Source: Paracoccaceae bacterium (GTDB lineage Bacteria > Pseudomonadota > Alphaproteobacteria > Rhodobacterales > Rhodobacteraceae). Taken from it: a stretch of DNA of 64,000 nucleotides. Positions 35,476 to 44,463 of the stretch are shown here, in pieces. Position 1 is the stretch's first letter, and the number at the start of each line of letters is the position of its first letter. Under the pieces are notes generated by a model, which did no database searches, was not told where the DNA came from, and saw nothing but the letters and a program-made list of their open reading frames with translations. Location of the stretch: contig JABSSD010000054.1 in the NCBI GenBank assembly GCA_013214575.1, positions 1-64,000 of the forward strand, read 5' to 3'. A program made the translations under genes and the position numbers.

Positions 35476-36228
35476 CTAGGTCAGCCCATCCCAGATCAGT
35501 TTGACGCCGGTGCAGGTCAGCAGAACATAAGTCAGCGCAAAAAACGCCTTTTCCGGCATCTTGTGGTGCAGGTTGACGCCAATCCAGGCGCCGATCAGCG
35601 CAAAGGGCGCCAGGATCAGATCCAGTTTCAGGGTTTCCAGGGTGAACAAGCCAAGAAACCCGTAAGGGATCAGTTTGGCCGAGTTCAGCACTCCAAATAC
35701 CAGTACGGTGGAGGCCTGATACTCGGTCTTGCTCATCCTACGTCCCAACATATACACCGCCGCCGGTGGGCCACCTGCATGGCTGACAAAACTGGTGAAC
35801 CCGGCGACAAGGCCGGCCAGCGCCCCGGCCCATTCCGGCATCGGCGGGCGATCGCTCAGGTTTTTGCGCAGGTTGGTCGACATCTGCCAGACCACAAAGC
35901 CAACCGAGATCATTCCGATCATCACCCGCATGGCATCGGCGTTCACCGCCCGGTACAGCAGCGTTCCCAGCATCACGCCGGGCAGGCCACCGATCAGCAA
36001 TAACATCGAGTCGCGCAAATTCCAGCGGCCCCAATAGGGTTTCAGCGAGGCCAGATCGACCAGCATCAGCAGCGGCAACATCAGCGCCAGCGCAAAGCCC
36101 GGCTCCAGGATGATCGCCAGAAATGAAGATGAGGCAAAGGCCGCGCCGGATCCAAATCCGCCCTTGCTGATACCGGCAAATATCACCGCAGGGATCGCAA
36201 AGACGAAGAAATATTCTGTCATGTCCAT
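35476..36228 (-). CDS. TauE/SafE family sulfite/anion exporter
   Basis: The 250-residue inner-membrane protein has about eight hydrophobic segments in two repeats and the family motifs IFAGISKGGFGSGAAF (residues 17-32) and FVSHAGGPPAAVYML (about 145-160). Family members export sulfite, sulfoacetate or related organic anions. It lies 101 bases downstream of livF on the same strand, so it might belong to the catabolic region, but no sulfonate gene is nearby. Confidence 0.9.
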   Translation of the reverse strand: MDMTEYFFVFAIPAVIFAGISKGGFGSGAAFASSSFLAIILEPGFALALMLPLLMLVDLASLKPYWGRWNLRDSMLLLIGGLPGVMLGTLLYRAVNADAMRVMIGMISVGFVVWQMSTNLRKNLSDRPPMPEWAGALAGLVAGFTSFVSHAGGPPAAVYMLGRRMSKTEYQASTVLVFGVLNSAKLIPYGFLGLFTLETLKLDLILAPFALIGAWIGVNLHHKMPEKAFFALTYVLLTCTGVKLIWDGLT

Positions 36229-36329
36229 CAAATGCCTGCCCGCAAAATGCTAATATGTTGGGGTCTTAGCGCTTTCATGTGAGGACTGGCAAGTGGGCTA
36301 CTGAGTTATGGCTTTGGAAGCGGGGCGGC

Positions 36330-37025
36330 TCAAACCCCCAGATACTGGTGGATTTTCTGCGGATCAGCGCGCAGCTCCGCGGCCGCCAGCATCTCGCGGG
36401 TCTGGCCATGTTCGATAAAGGCCACCTGATCGGCAATCGACAACACCGCATCGACCCGTTGCTCCACCAGAATGACCGCAACACCGTCGTCGCGCATGCG
36501 CACCACAACCTGCCGGATCTGCTCGATCATCGAGGGCTGCAAGCCTTCGGTCGGCTCGTCCAGCAGCAAGACCTTTGGTCGCAGGCACAGCGCGCGGGCT
36601 GTTGCCAGCATCTGCTGTTCGCCGCCCGACAAGGTGCTGGCCTGTTGCTGCAACCGCTCGCGCAGGCGGGGAAAGATGTCGAGCACCCAGTCGCGGGTGT
36701 CCTCGTCCGATTTGCAGGTCATCATGCCCATCTCGATGTTCTCAGCCACGGTCAGCTCGGAAAACAACCGTCGCCCCTGTGGCACATAGCCAACCCGCCG
36801 AGTGGGGATCTTATGGGCGGGCAGGGCGCTGATCTCCTCGCCGTCCAGATGGATGCTGCCCGACATCAGCGGCAGCAGCCCCATGATCGACTTCATGATG
36901 GTTGTCTTGCCGGCCCCATTGCGGCCCAGAATACACAGGATCTCGCCCGGTTTGGCGGTCAGCGAGACACCAAACAGCGCCTGCACCCGGCCATAGGCAA
37001 CCTGAATGTCATTGATTTCAAGCAT
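36330..37025 (-). CDS. livF: Branched-chain-type ABC transporter ATP-binding protein LivF
   Basis: The 231-residue ATPase has Walker A GRNGAGKTT (about 35-43), Q-loop in VGYVPQGRRLF, the LivF-type signature LSGGEQQMLATARAL and Walker B LLLDEPTEGL. With LivG it powers the importer formed by LivH and LivM. Its ATG lies inside the end of livG (8-base overlap), which rules out the longer upstream frame. It is the last gene of the SBP-HMGF unit. Confidence 0.93.
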   Translation of the reverse strand: MLEINDIQVAYGRVQALFGVSLTAKPGEILCILGRNGAGKTTIMKSIMGLLPLMSGSIHLDGEEISALPAHKIPTRRVGYVPQGRRLFSELTVAENIEMGMMTCKSDEDTRDWVLDIFPRLRERLQQQASTLSGGEQQMLATARALCLRPKVLLLDEPTEGLQPSMIEQIRQVVVRMRDDGVAVILVEQRVDAVLSIADQVAFIEHGQTREMLAAAELRADPQKIHQYLGV

Positions 37026-37740
37026 TGGTGGTGGTCCCCAGATAGGCAGCCTGCACCGCCTCGTTTGCGTGGATTTCGTCGGGGGTGCCCGCCGCCAGGA
37101 TCTCGCCACCGTTCAGCACCGTGATATAGGCCGCGGTCTGCATCACCACATGCATGTTATGTTCGATCAGCAGGATGGTGGTTTCCCCGGCCAGCGCATT
37201 GATCAGTGCGATGAAATCGGCCACCTCGGAATCCGCCAGCCCCTGGGTGGGTTCGTCCAGAATGAACAATCGCGGGTCCTGCGCCAGCCCCATGGCAATC
37301 TCCAGCAGGCGCTGATGGCCATAGCTCAGATCGCCGGCAATTTGATCGGTGCGTTCCGTCAGCCCAACCCGCGCCAGAACATCCGCAACCTTGGCATTCA
37401 CCGCCGCCGTGTCGGTCCCCAACCGTCGCCGCGCCGCCAGCGCGACGTTTTCATGCAGCGACAGCCCGGCAAACACCGAGGTGATCTGAAAGGTATAGGC
37501 AATGCCCAGCGAGATCCGCTGATGGGCGGCCAGCGCATTGATATTCTGCCCCTCAAAGAACACATCGCCACTGGTGGCTGGAATGCGGCCACAGAGCATG
37601 CCGACAAAGGTCGATTTGCCCGCACCATTGGGGCCGATCAGCGCCATGGTCTTGCCGCGAGGCAGGACGAAGTCGATGTCTGTATTGGCCTTGATGCCAC
37701 CATAGGCCTTGGTCAGCCCCTTGGTCGACAGGATATTCAT
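37018..37740 (-). CDS. livG: Branched-chain-type ABC transporter ATP-binding protein LivG
   Basis: The 240-residue ATPase carries Walker A GPNGAGKST, the Q-loop region AYTFQITSVFAGLS, the signature LSYGHQRLLEIAMGLA (LSYGxQ variant typical of LivG) and Walker B LFILDEPTQGL, ending with the LivG tail VQAAYLG. The ATG at 37740 overlaps the livM stop as ATGA; an ATG nine bases earlier is also in frame. It partners with LivF. Confidence 0.93.
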   Translation of the reverse strand: MNILSTKGLTKAYGGIKANTDIDFVLPRGKTMALIGPNGAGKSTFVGMLCGRIPATSGDVFFEGQNINALAAHQRISLGIAYTFQITSVFAGLSLHENVALAARRRLGTDTAAVNAKVADVLARVGLTERTDQIAGDLSYGHQRLLEIAMGLAQDPRLFILDEPTQGLADSEVADFIALINALAGETTILLIEHNMHVVMQTAAYITVLNGGEILAAGTPDEIHANEAVQAAYLGTTTNA

Positions 37741-38681
37741 GGCATCCATTTGAACACTCGCTTCCTGAGTTCGCCCGCCAGTCCCTGCGGCGCGAACAGC
37801 GTCAGCAGCACCAGCACAACGCCGGCAATCAGCATATAGGCCGAGGTGATCGAGCTGGAGAGGTCAATCAGATAGAACATGAAGATAACGCCGATCAGCG
37901 GCCCGATGGTAGTGCCCGCCCCTCCCAGCAACACCCAGAGCAGCGGAAAGATAGAATACTGCACGGTGGCAAAGGTCGCTCCGGCATAGCCAAACAGCAG
38001 CGCATAGGCCGCCCCGGCCAGCCCCGAGATGGTGCCCGAGATGATCACCGCCTTCAGCTTGTGGCTGACGGTGTTATAGCCCAGCATCCGGGCCCGTTCC
38101 TCGTTCTCGCGGATGGCAATCAGGGTGCGGCCAAACGGCGATTGCACCAGCCGGGCGACCGCCAGAAAGCAGATTGAAAACAGCAGCAGCGCCGCGAAAT
38201 ATCGGGTGGTGTCGTTGCTGAGATCAAAGCCGAACATTGCCCGGTCGGCCTGCGGGATCACAAAGCCTTCGTCGCCGCGGGTATAGCTGCCAAAATACAG
38301 GATCGTCAGATATCCGGCTTGGGCGAACATCAGGGTGACGATCATGAAGGACACACCACTGGTGCGCAGCGCCAGAAAACCGATCACCGCTGACACCACC
38401 AGCGCCGAGGCCAGCCCGACAATCAAGGCCGGGGCGGCGCTCAGATCGAACAGCTCCATCGACAGGCCCAGGCCGTACATGCCGGCGGCAAAGAACAGCG
38501 CATGACCAAGGCTGAGCAAGCCGGTATAGCCAAACAGGAAATTATAGCCGATGGCATAGATCGCCAGCACCATGATGCGCGACAGGTTGCCCACGTGATA
38601 GGTGGGCAGAATGAAGAATGCCGCGGCCAGCAGGGCAATCACCCCCAGATGCAGCCCCTGGGAACGCTGGGTATCGGTCAA
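37737..38681 (-). CDS. livM: Branched-chain-type ABC transporter permease LivM
   Basis: The 314-residue permease has about nine hydrophobic segments and the LivM motifs LFGYTGLLSLGHALFFAAG and FGRTLIAIRENEERARMLGYN (the cytoplasmic coupling loop). It also has GLAGAAYALLFGYA and LPLLWVLLGGAGTTIGP-like sequence. It overlaps livH by four bases and livG by four. Confidence 0.94.
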   Translation of the reverse strand: MTDTQRSQGLHLGVIALLAAAFFILPTYHVGNLSRIMVLAIYAIGYNFLFGYTGLLSLGHALFFAAGMYGLGLSMELFDLSAAPALIVGLASALVVSAVIGFLALRTSGVSFMIVTLMFAQAGYLTILYFGSYTRGDEGFVIPQADRAMFGFDLSNDTTRYFAALLLFSICFLAVARLVQSPFGRTLIAIRENEERARMLGYNTVSHKLKAVIISGTISGLAGAAYALLFGYAGATFATVQYSIFPLLWVLLGGAGTTIGPLIGVIFMFYLIDLSSSITSAYMLIAGVVLVLLTLFAPQGLAGELRKRVFKWMP

Positions 38682-39604
38682 TGCACCGACCTCCCCAACA
38701 GACCCTGCGGGCGAAACGCCAGCACCATGGCCACCACCAGTGTGGCGATGATCTTGGCCAGCGTCGGCGAGAAGAACACCGAGATGACGCCGTCGCTCAT
38801 ACCAATCAGAATGGCGGCGATTATAGTGCCGGGCAGACTGCCCAGACCGCCGATGATCACGGTGATAAAGGCCAGCAGCAGCGGGTCATGTCCCATCAGG
38901 TAATGCGCCTGCTGGATTGGCACCACCAGCACCGCGCCCACCGCCGCCAGTCCGGCACCCAAGCCAAACACCCACATATAGACCCGGTCCACCGGCACCC
39001 CAAAGGCCTGCGCGGTTTCGCTGTCTAGCTGCGTAGCGCGCATGATCAGCCCGATCTTGCTGCGGGTGATCACCAGCCACAGGGTGGTCAGGATAGCCAC
39101 TGCCGCGACGATCACGAATAATTTGTAACTGGTGATGCTGAGCCCCCAGGGCCAGACCATAGCAAAACCGCTTTCGCCATACTCAAACCAGGGCAGGGCG
39201 AGGCGGGTGTTGAATGGCGGCTGCACTGGGCGGGCATCGGGGCCAAAGGTCATCAGCGTGGTTTGCTGGATGATATACATCAGCCCGATCGTCGCCACGA
39301 TGGTGCGGTCCGGGTCATAGTTGATCTTTTGCAGGATCAGCTTGTCGGCAGCAGCGGCCATCAGACCCACCACCAGCGGTGCGATTCCAAGCGCCAGCAC
39401 AAAGCCAATCGCCGGATGACCACCAACCAGCGAGGTCACCCACCAGGCGATCACCGCGCCCAGCATGTAGAATTCGCCATGTGCCACATTGACGACGCGC
39501 ATGACGCCAAACACAATGCTCAGCCCCATGGCTGTGAGCGCAAGAATTGCAGCTGTGACCGCACCTTCAAGCGAGGCCAAGAGTAAGTGAGGACCAAAGT
39601 CCAT
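38678..39604 (-). CDS. livH: Branched-chain-type ABC transporter permease LivH
   Basis: The 308-residue permease shows the LivH motifs LTAMGLSIVFGVMRVVNVAH followed by GEFYMLGA, a coupling loop with TRSKIGLIMRATQLDSETAQ and the C-terminal VIIGGLGSLPGTIIAAILIG. It starts 103 bases after the binding-protein stop, beyond a large hairpin, so its expression is probably lower than that of the binding protein. Confidence 0.94.
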   Translation of the reverse strand: MDFGPHLLLASLEGAVTAAILALTAMGLSIVFGVMRVVNVAHGEFYMLGAVIAWWVTSLVGGHPAIGFVLALGIAPLVVGLMAAAADKLILQKINYDPDRTIVATIGLMYIIQQTTLMTFGPDARPVQPPFNTRLALPWFEYGESGFAMVWPWGLSITSYKLFVIVAAVAILTTLWLVITRSKIGLIMRATQLDSETAQAFGVPVDRVYMWVFGLGAGLAAVGAVLVVPIQQAHYLMGHDPLLLAFITVIIGGLGSLPGTIIAAILIGMSDGVISVFFSPTLAKIIATLVVAMVLAFRPQGLLGRSVH

Positions 39605-39651
39605 GAGTTATAACCTCGGTTTGAAGAGTTGTATTGCCTGGCCGATAGGCC

Positions 39652-39683
39652 GGGCCGCGCCTCCTCAAGGGGAGGCGCGGCCC
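39652..39683 (-). other. Strong intergenic hairpin between the binding-protein gene and livH
   Basis: A 13-bp GC-rich perfect stem (GGGCCGCGCCTCC with GGAGGCGCGGCCC) follows the binding-protein stop. It has no T-run in the direction of transcription, so it more likely stabilises the upstream mRNA or partly attenuates the permease genes. On the opposite strand it is followed by TGTTTTT, but no gene there needs a terminator. Confidence 0.65.
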
Positions 39684-39707
39684 TGTTTTTGCAGATTAAA
39701 AGCGGCG

Positions 39708-41006
39708 TTAGAACGACTGGGTGGTGTAATCCACCTCGTCTGGGTACAGCCCGTCCTCGATCGAGGTGGTGTGCTCGACCACCAGCTTACCATCGGATAC
39801 CTTTGAGATATACTGATGGCCAAATGTCTGGTGGGTCTTGCCGTTGAACCGTTTGGCACCCTGCGGATGATCGTCCGACAGCGGCATGTCCGACATTGCC
39901 TCAACCGCCTCGATCAGCTTTTGGCGATCCGCCGGTCCCTGATAATTGGCCGTCTCCATGCCGCGCTTGATGACGTTCAGGGTCTCCCAGCAGCCGAACA
40001 TGTGGGAATAGGTCGACACATCCTGCGCATCCTCGAGTGAGGCGCCACTGTCATCGACGCCCACGGCGGCCCGGTAGGCCGCATCGTGGCTGCTCTGGTC
40101 GGCCTGCGCATGACGCGGGTTGCCCTCCCAGAAATAGGTGCCGTCCAGGAATTCAAGTCCGGGGCTGTTCAGATCTACCGCTTCAAGACTGTCGATAAAG
40201 CCAAAGATCTCGGGGCTGTTGGGACCAAAGAATTCACCCAGCTCTTTGACAAAGGTCAGCACGGCGGGGCCAACCATCACGTGATAGATCACTTCGGTTT
40301 CACGCGGGATACGCGGGAAATACTTGCTGAACGAGGTCTCGGTCGGCGGAATGGCGATGCTCTCGACCACCTGGCCACCCTGGGCCTCGATTGCGGCGGT
40401 AAAGAAATCACGGTGATCATGGCCAAAGGCAAAATCGGGGAAGATCATGGTGACCTTCTTGCCCAGATTGTTGCTGATGAACGGCGCCATCGCCTGAACC
40501 TGGCTTTTCACATCGGTGATGCCGGGTTGCAGAGTGTAGCGGTTCAGCTTGCCACTGGCGACGTGGTGGCCTTCGGAGACCACAAAATAGGGTAGCTTCA
40601 GCTCGCCCGCACGCGGGGCGGAGCCATAGACCACATGGCTGAACAGGGTGCCAAAGGCGATATCGCAGTTGTGCTGGGTGGCGAATTTCTCGATGACCTC
40701 GGCGCCGCGCTTGGGGTCGGTGCCGTCGTCTTCGGCGACCAACTCAACCGGACGGCCGTTGATTCCGCCCATATCGTTGATGCGTTTCACCGCAGCCACG
40801 GTGGTGCGGTTGTACCAGCGACCATATGCAGCGCCGATGCCGGTGCGGTGCACCTGAAAGCCGATCTTGATCGGGGCCGAGCTTTGCGCTTGGGCAAAGC
40901 CAGACAGGCCGGGCAGGGCGCTGGTGGCCACAATAGCGCCCGTTCCCGCGGCCAATGTTTTCAGCACTCCGCGACGGGTAAATTTGGTTTCCGGTTTCGT
41001 TACCAT
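39708..41006 (-). CDS. Tat-exported substrate-binding protein of a Liv-type ABC importer
   Basis: The 432-residue periplasmic protein has a twin-arginine signal (TRRGVLKTLAAGTGAIVATS, cleaved after about residue 40, FAQA). The type I periplasmic-binding fold shows IKIGFQVHRTGIGAAYGRWY, INDMGGINGRPVELVAEDD and a central VTMIFPDFAFGHDHRDFF. The ligand is unknown. Lying beside the nicotinate-type genes, it may bind nicotinate or a related heterocyclic acid rather than an amino acid; this is inference from context. It is the first gene of the importer operon. Confidence 0.9.
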   Translation of the reverse strand: MVTKPETKFTRRGVLKTLAAGTGAIVATSALPGLSGFAQAQSSAPIKIGFQVHRTGIGAAYGRWYNRTTVAAVKRINDMGGINGRPVELVAEDDGTDPKRGAEVIEKFATQHNCDIAFGTLFSHVVYGSAPRAGELKLPYFVVSEGHHVASGKLNRYTLQPGITDVKSQVQAMAPFISNNLGKKVTMIFPDFAFGHDHRDFFTAAIEAQGGQVVESIAIPPTETSFSKYFPRIPRETEVIYHVMVGPAVLTFVKELGEFFGPNSPEIFGFIDSLEAVDLNSPGLEFLDGTYFWEGNPRHAQADQSSHDAAYRAAVGVDDSGASLEDAQDVSTYSHMFGCWETLNVIKRGMETANYQGPADRQKLIEAVEAMSDMPLSDDHPQGAKRFNGKTHQTFGHQYISKVSDGKLVVEHTTSIEDGLYPDEVDYTTQSF

Positions 41007-41051
41007 TATTTTTCACCTCCCAGTGGTGCACCATTGAGAAGGTGCATTAAA

Positions 41052-41071
41052 ATCATATTGTGTGTATACAA
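41052..41071 (-). promoter_or_regulatory. Candidate promoter/operator of the importer operon
   Basis: Reading the minus strand, ATTTGTATACACACAAT is followed directly by TATGAT, a good -10. The TGTATACA core with TTGT/ACAA flanks looks like an operator palindrome of the GntR-FCD kind and would sit between -35 and -10. The -35 itself is weak. Confidence 0.4.
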
Positions 41072-41114
41072 ATGACTTGTCCAGAGTTTTTTCCGGTGAA
41101 GTTTGGCTTTGCCG

Positions 41115-42485
41115 TCACATCCCGCGCGGAGTGGCCAGCAGCCAGAGGCCAAAAAACGTATATAGGATCATGAAAATCGCCAGTGGAATCTGGCTGATCA
41201 GGGTTGCCCGCTTGCTCTGATACAGCCGGGCGGTCAGGCCATGTGCGATCAGGACAGAGACCACATGCGACGCCACCACCGCTGCCGCCTGAATGAAAAA
41301 GACCACCTGAACGCTGTCTTTCGTCTTTAGGAACCCGGTTGTCACCTGTGTCTTTGTCAGTCCCAGATAATTTGCACCATGGGTCAAGGGGTCGCTCAGC
41401 GCCAGCAGGGCATTTTGGCCGTTGACCAGAAAATAGATGAAAAAATGGGCAAAATGATAGCCCAGTGCAATCGGAATGATCGACAGAGAAAGCCAGCAGA
41501 ACGCAGTGGTAAAACCCACCCGGTCGTTTGGCGCAAGGGCGGCGTTTGCGGCTCGGGTGCCGACATAGATCACCGCTGCAAAGACACAGACCAGCCCGGC
41601 ATTCAGCGCCAGCAAGCCGATGACAGAGGGCCAGAAGATGGCTGATTTTCCGGGAAACATCAGCGGGTTCACCCCGATTTTAGCCAGCCACCAAAAACTC
41701 TCCTTTAATCCGTCAAAGCTGCCGACGCCCAGCAGGATCAGGCAGAATACCGCCAGGCTGACGGGGGGCTTGCTCAGCGAGAAGATCGACCAGCCGGGCA
41801 GGCCGATGCGCAGGCGCGGCAGCCAGCGCATCGGTGAGATGGCCGCAATCAGCCGGAACAGAATGGTGAACGGCTCACAGCGTGACAGCCAGATCCGGGC
41901 GCCAAACAGCATCATGCCGACAAAGGTGAACAGCCAGTAGCCCAGCACAAATTTGGTCAGCCGCACCGGATCATCCGGGGCGGGGTCGGCAATTTCAAAG
42001 GCGCCAAAACCCAGAAACACCAGCACCGCAATCCAGTGCCCGCAGGCCCTTGGCAGCTTCAGAGGGGGTGGTGCCGACTGATAGCCGAGCAGCATATGGT
42101 ACAGCCCGGTCCAGGGGTTCAGGGCATGCCACAGATTGCCCAGTATCCCATGCGCCAGCACCAGCCCGACCCACCAAATGGTCCAGATGGTCAGTGAAAA
42201 CAGGTTATTCAGCGGATCATGGGTGCCAAAGGCTCCGATGGCGCTGATCGCAAACAGCACTGTCATCGACATAATGCTGATCATATGTGTCACAGATCCG
42301 GGCAGTTTGAGGCGCATTAGAGACAGCGGTTTGAACGCCGCCAGCAGCCGCGCCTCAGAGAGCAGCGCCACCCCGAGGATCGAGGCCACCACCGCTGCGC
42401 AACCGGCCAGAATATACAGATCGGTGGGCAGCAACAGCACCAGCGCCTGCTCAGAGGCATGCGCCTGCGCCGGTTGTGCCTGCAC
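41115..42485 (-). CDS. Polytopic membrane protein, 'fenitrothion hydrolase'-annotated family
   Basis: The 456-residue frame encodes about eleven or twelve membrane segments. It also has short loops with LNPWTGLYHMLLGYQS, WLSRCEPFTILFRLIAAISP and a histidine-rich GYHFAHFFIYFLVNGQ segment. The pattern resembles a membrane family often labelled fenitrothion hydrolase, whose real role in most bacteria is unknown. The frame as given starts at GTG 42485. However, the same frame upstream encodes a convincing signal peptide (FLRPTIAASLAWLVQAQPAQ then AHA), suggesting initiation at a rare ATT at 42536. It is divergent from the enamidase gene. Confidence 0.6.
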   Translation of the reverse strand: MQAQPAQAHASEQALVLLLPTDLYILAGCAAVVASILGVALLSEARLLAAFKPLSLMRLKLPGSVTHMISIMSMTVLFAISAIGAFGTHDPLNNLFSLTIWTIWWVGLVLAHGILGNLWHALNPWTGLYHMLLGYQSAPPPLKLPRACGHWIAVLVFLGFGAFEIADPAPDDPVRLTKFVLGYWLFTFVGMMLFGARIWLSRCEPFTILFRLIAAISPMRWLPRLRIGLPGWSIFSLSKPPVSLAVFCLILLGVGSFDGLKESFWWLAKIGVNPLMFPGKSAIFWPSVIGLLALNAGLVCVFAAVIYVGTRAANAALAPNDRVGFTTAFCWLSLSIIPIALGYHFAHFFIYFLVNGQNALLALSDPLTHGANYLGLTKTQVTTGFLKTKDSVQVVFFIQAAAVVASHVVSVLIAHGLTARLYQSKRATLISQIPLAIFMILYTFFGLWLLATPRGM

Positions 42486-42651
42486 CAGCCAGGCCAGACT
42501 GGCAGCTATCGTTGGTCTGAGAAAGAAGGGTGAAATGGGTCTGCACCTTGAAGGTAAGTAAATAAATGATCTGCGCTGTGCTTATACGCGGGCCGCCGGG
42601 AGGCTGTACAGTCGCTTGCGATCTGCCCGCAAGTACTTCGCCCCAACGGGC

Positions 42652-42690
42652 TTGACCCTTCCCGTAAATACATTAGCATACTAACAAATA
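42652..42690 (+). promoter_or_regulatory. Promoter and MarR-type operator of the enamidase gene
   Basis: TTGACC (42652-42657) is followed after 16-19 bases by TAGCAT/CATACT. The sequence CATTAGCATACTAACAAATA (42671-42690) overlaps that -10 and matches CATTAGCATACGAACAATAT upstream of the oxidoreductase operon at 51600-51619 (minus strand) at 15-16 of 20 positions. This looks like a shared repressor site. Confidence 0.6.
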
Positions 42691-42714
42691 AATCACACTC
42701 TGGAGGCCCTGGCC

Positions 42715-43914
42715 ATGACCGAGAAACTTGTCATTAAAAATATTGGTTTACTGCTGTCTGGCAAGATGGAGCAACCGATACTCGACGGCGACTGCATGGT
42801 GGCCATTGATGGCAAGATCCATGAGTGGGGCTATGAGAAAGACCTGGATACCGACGATGCCACTTTGGTGGTGGATGCGCATGGGGTGACGCTGGCGCCG
42901 GGCTTGATCGACAGTCACATTCACCCGGTGGTGGGCGATTACACGCCGCGGCAACAACAGGTTAACTGGATTGATTCGACCCTGCACGGCGGCGTCACCA
43001 CGCTGATTTCGGCGGGTGAAGTGCATATGCCGGGCCGCCCCCGGGATATTGTCGGGCTCAAGGCGATGGCGATTGCGGCGCAGCGCTGGTACGAGAATTT
43101 CCGCCCCTCAGGGATGAAGGTGATGGCCGGTGCGCCGGTGATCGAACACGGTATGGTGGAGCAGGATTTCAAGGATCTGGCCGACGCCGGTGTGACCCTG
43201 TTGGGCGAGGTGGGACTGGGGACTGTCAAGGATGGCAAGACCGCCAAGCAGATGGTGGACTGGGCCCGTAAATACGGCATTCAATCGACCATCCACACCG
43301 GTGGCCCCTCGATCCCCGGCTCGGGGTTGATTGACGCCGACATGGTGCTGGAAACCGGCACCGACATCATCGGTCACATCAACGGCGGCCACACCGCGCT
43401 GCCGGATGATCAGATCATATGTCTGTGCGAAGGCTGCACCGCAGGGCTGGAGATTGTCCACAACGGCAATGAACGCGCCGCACTGCTGACCCTGAATACC
43501 GCCCGCGAGTTGAAGGTGATGGACCGCATCATTCTGGGCACCGATGGGCCTGCCGGCTCGGGGGTGCAGCCGCTGGGCATCCTGCGCATGGTGGCGATGC
43601 TGTCGTCACTGGGCAATGTCCCGGCCGAGATCGCCTTTTGCTTTGCCAATGGCAATACTTCGCGCCAGCGCGAGCTGGACACCGGCTTGATCGAACAGGG
43701 CTATTGTGCCGATTTTGTGCTGATGGATCAGGCCCAGCACGCACCGGGCAAAACCATGCTGGAATCGGTTCAGCTGGGCAATCTACCGGGGGTGGGGATG
43801 ACCATCATCGACGGTGTTGTACGTAGCCAGCGCAGCCGCAATACGCCGCCGGCAACCCGGTTGCCCGAGATTGTGAGCTGGGCGCAGGCGCCTTTAGGAC
43901 AGTTTGCGCAGTAG
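42715..43914 (+). CDS. Enamidase-like amidohydrolase (nicotinate degradation)
   Basis: Enamidase hydrolyses 1,4,5,6-tetrahydro-6-oxonicotinate to 2-formylglutarate and ammonia. The 399-residue protein is a metal-dependent amidohydrolase with the metal-site candidates H68/H70 (LIDSHIHPVV), E165 (LLGEVGLGTVKDG), H194 (STIHTGGPS), H221 (DIIGHINGGHTALP) and D277 (ILGTDGPAGSGVQPLG). The segments around GEVGLGTVKDGKTA and HTGGPSIPGS are what I recall for Eubacterium barkeri enamidase and its homologues. Context supports it: 6-hydroxynicotinate reductase is encoded 2.5 kb away under a similar operator. It overlaps the MarR gene convergently by 21 bases. Confidence 0.8.
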   Translation: MTEKLVIKNIGLLLSGKMEQPILDGDCMVAIDGKIHEWGYEKDLDTDDATLVVDAHGVTLAPGLIDSHIHPVVGDYTPRQQQVNWIDSTLHGGVTTLISAGEVHMPGRPRDIVGLKAMAIAAQRWYENFRPSGMKVMAGAPVIEHGMVEQDFKDLADAGVTLLGEVGLGTVKDGKTAKQMVDWARKYGIQSTIHTGGPSIPGSGLIDADMVLETGTDIIGHINGGHTALPDDQIICLCEGCTAGLEIVHNGNERAALLTLNTARELKVMDRIILGTDGPAGSGVQPLGILRMVAMLSSLGNVPAEIAFCFANGNTSRQRELDTGLIEQGYCADFVLMDQAQHAPGKTMLESVQLGNLPGVGMTIIDGVVRSQRSRNTPPATRLPEIVSWAQAPLGQFAQ

Positions 43915-44340
43915 CTTTAACAGCTTTTGCTGTTCGGCGGCGGTCAGCGGCGCCAGGGTCTCGGCGGTGATGCGATGGGCCACCGGGAACATATCCTCGA
44001 TCAGCTGGCGGCCCTGCGCCGTCAGCGAAATCAGACTGCGCCGCTTGTCGTTCGGGTCGGCTTCGACAAGGGCGTAGCCCTTTTTGCGCAACCGATCCAC
44101 GACTCCCTTGATGGTGGCAACATCCATCGACGCCAACCGGCCCAGCTGGTTCTGCGAGCATTTGCCCCGTTCGTGCAGGCGGGTCAGCGCGGCGAACTGG
44201 GTGGCTGTAAGCCCTTGTAACGCATGGGATTGATAGATCGCCGCATGTTTCTGGCTGGCCTGACGCATAAGATAGCCAACCTGATCATCCAGGATGTAAT
44301 CGTCTGAGCTGTCTGGGCTGTCTGGGTCAGGCTTGGCCAT
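43894..44340 (-). CDS. MarR family regulator (NicR-like by context)
   Basis: The 148-residue protein has the MarR winged helix: LTATQFAALTRLHERGKCSQ, NQLGRLASMDVATIKGVVDR and the wing VEADPNDKRRSLISLTAQG. MarR-type NicR controls nicotinate genes in Pseudomonas putida, and this gene is embedded in the nicotinate-type cluster, so the same role is likely. The palindrome ATTCGTGTTAGTACGAAT lies 27 bases upstream and suggests autoregulation. The ATG at 44340 is preferred; another at 44353-44355 would add five residues. Confidence 0.85.
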   Translation of the reverse strand: MAKPDPDSPDSSDDYILDDQVGYLMRQASQKHAAIYQSHALQGLTATQFAALTRLHERGKCSQNQLGRLASMDVATIKGVVDRLRKKGYALVEADPNDKRRSLISLTAQGRQLIEDMFPVAHRITAETLAPLTAAEQQKLLKLLRKLS

Positions 44341-44366
44341 TTTTGCTCTTTTCATTCCCGAATTTT

Positions 44367-44384
44367 ATTCGTGTTAGTACGAAT
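44367..44384 (-). promoter_or_regulatory. Palindromic operator upstream of the MarR gene
   Basis: ATTCGTGTTAGTACGAAT is an inverted repeat with 6-base perfect arms (ATTCGT/ACGAAT). It shares the TTCGTRT...TA pattern with the sites at 51601-51623 and 42671-42690, as expected for one regulator acting at three promoters. Confidence 0.55.
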
Positions 44385-44463
44385 GAGGCCGACGGGCAAT
44401 GTCGATCACGCAGAGGTCGCGGCGATGGAGGCCGCTCTCTCCCCGTGATCTTGCAAGTCCTGT

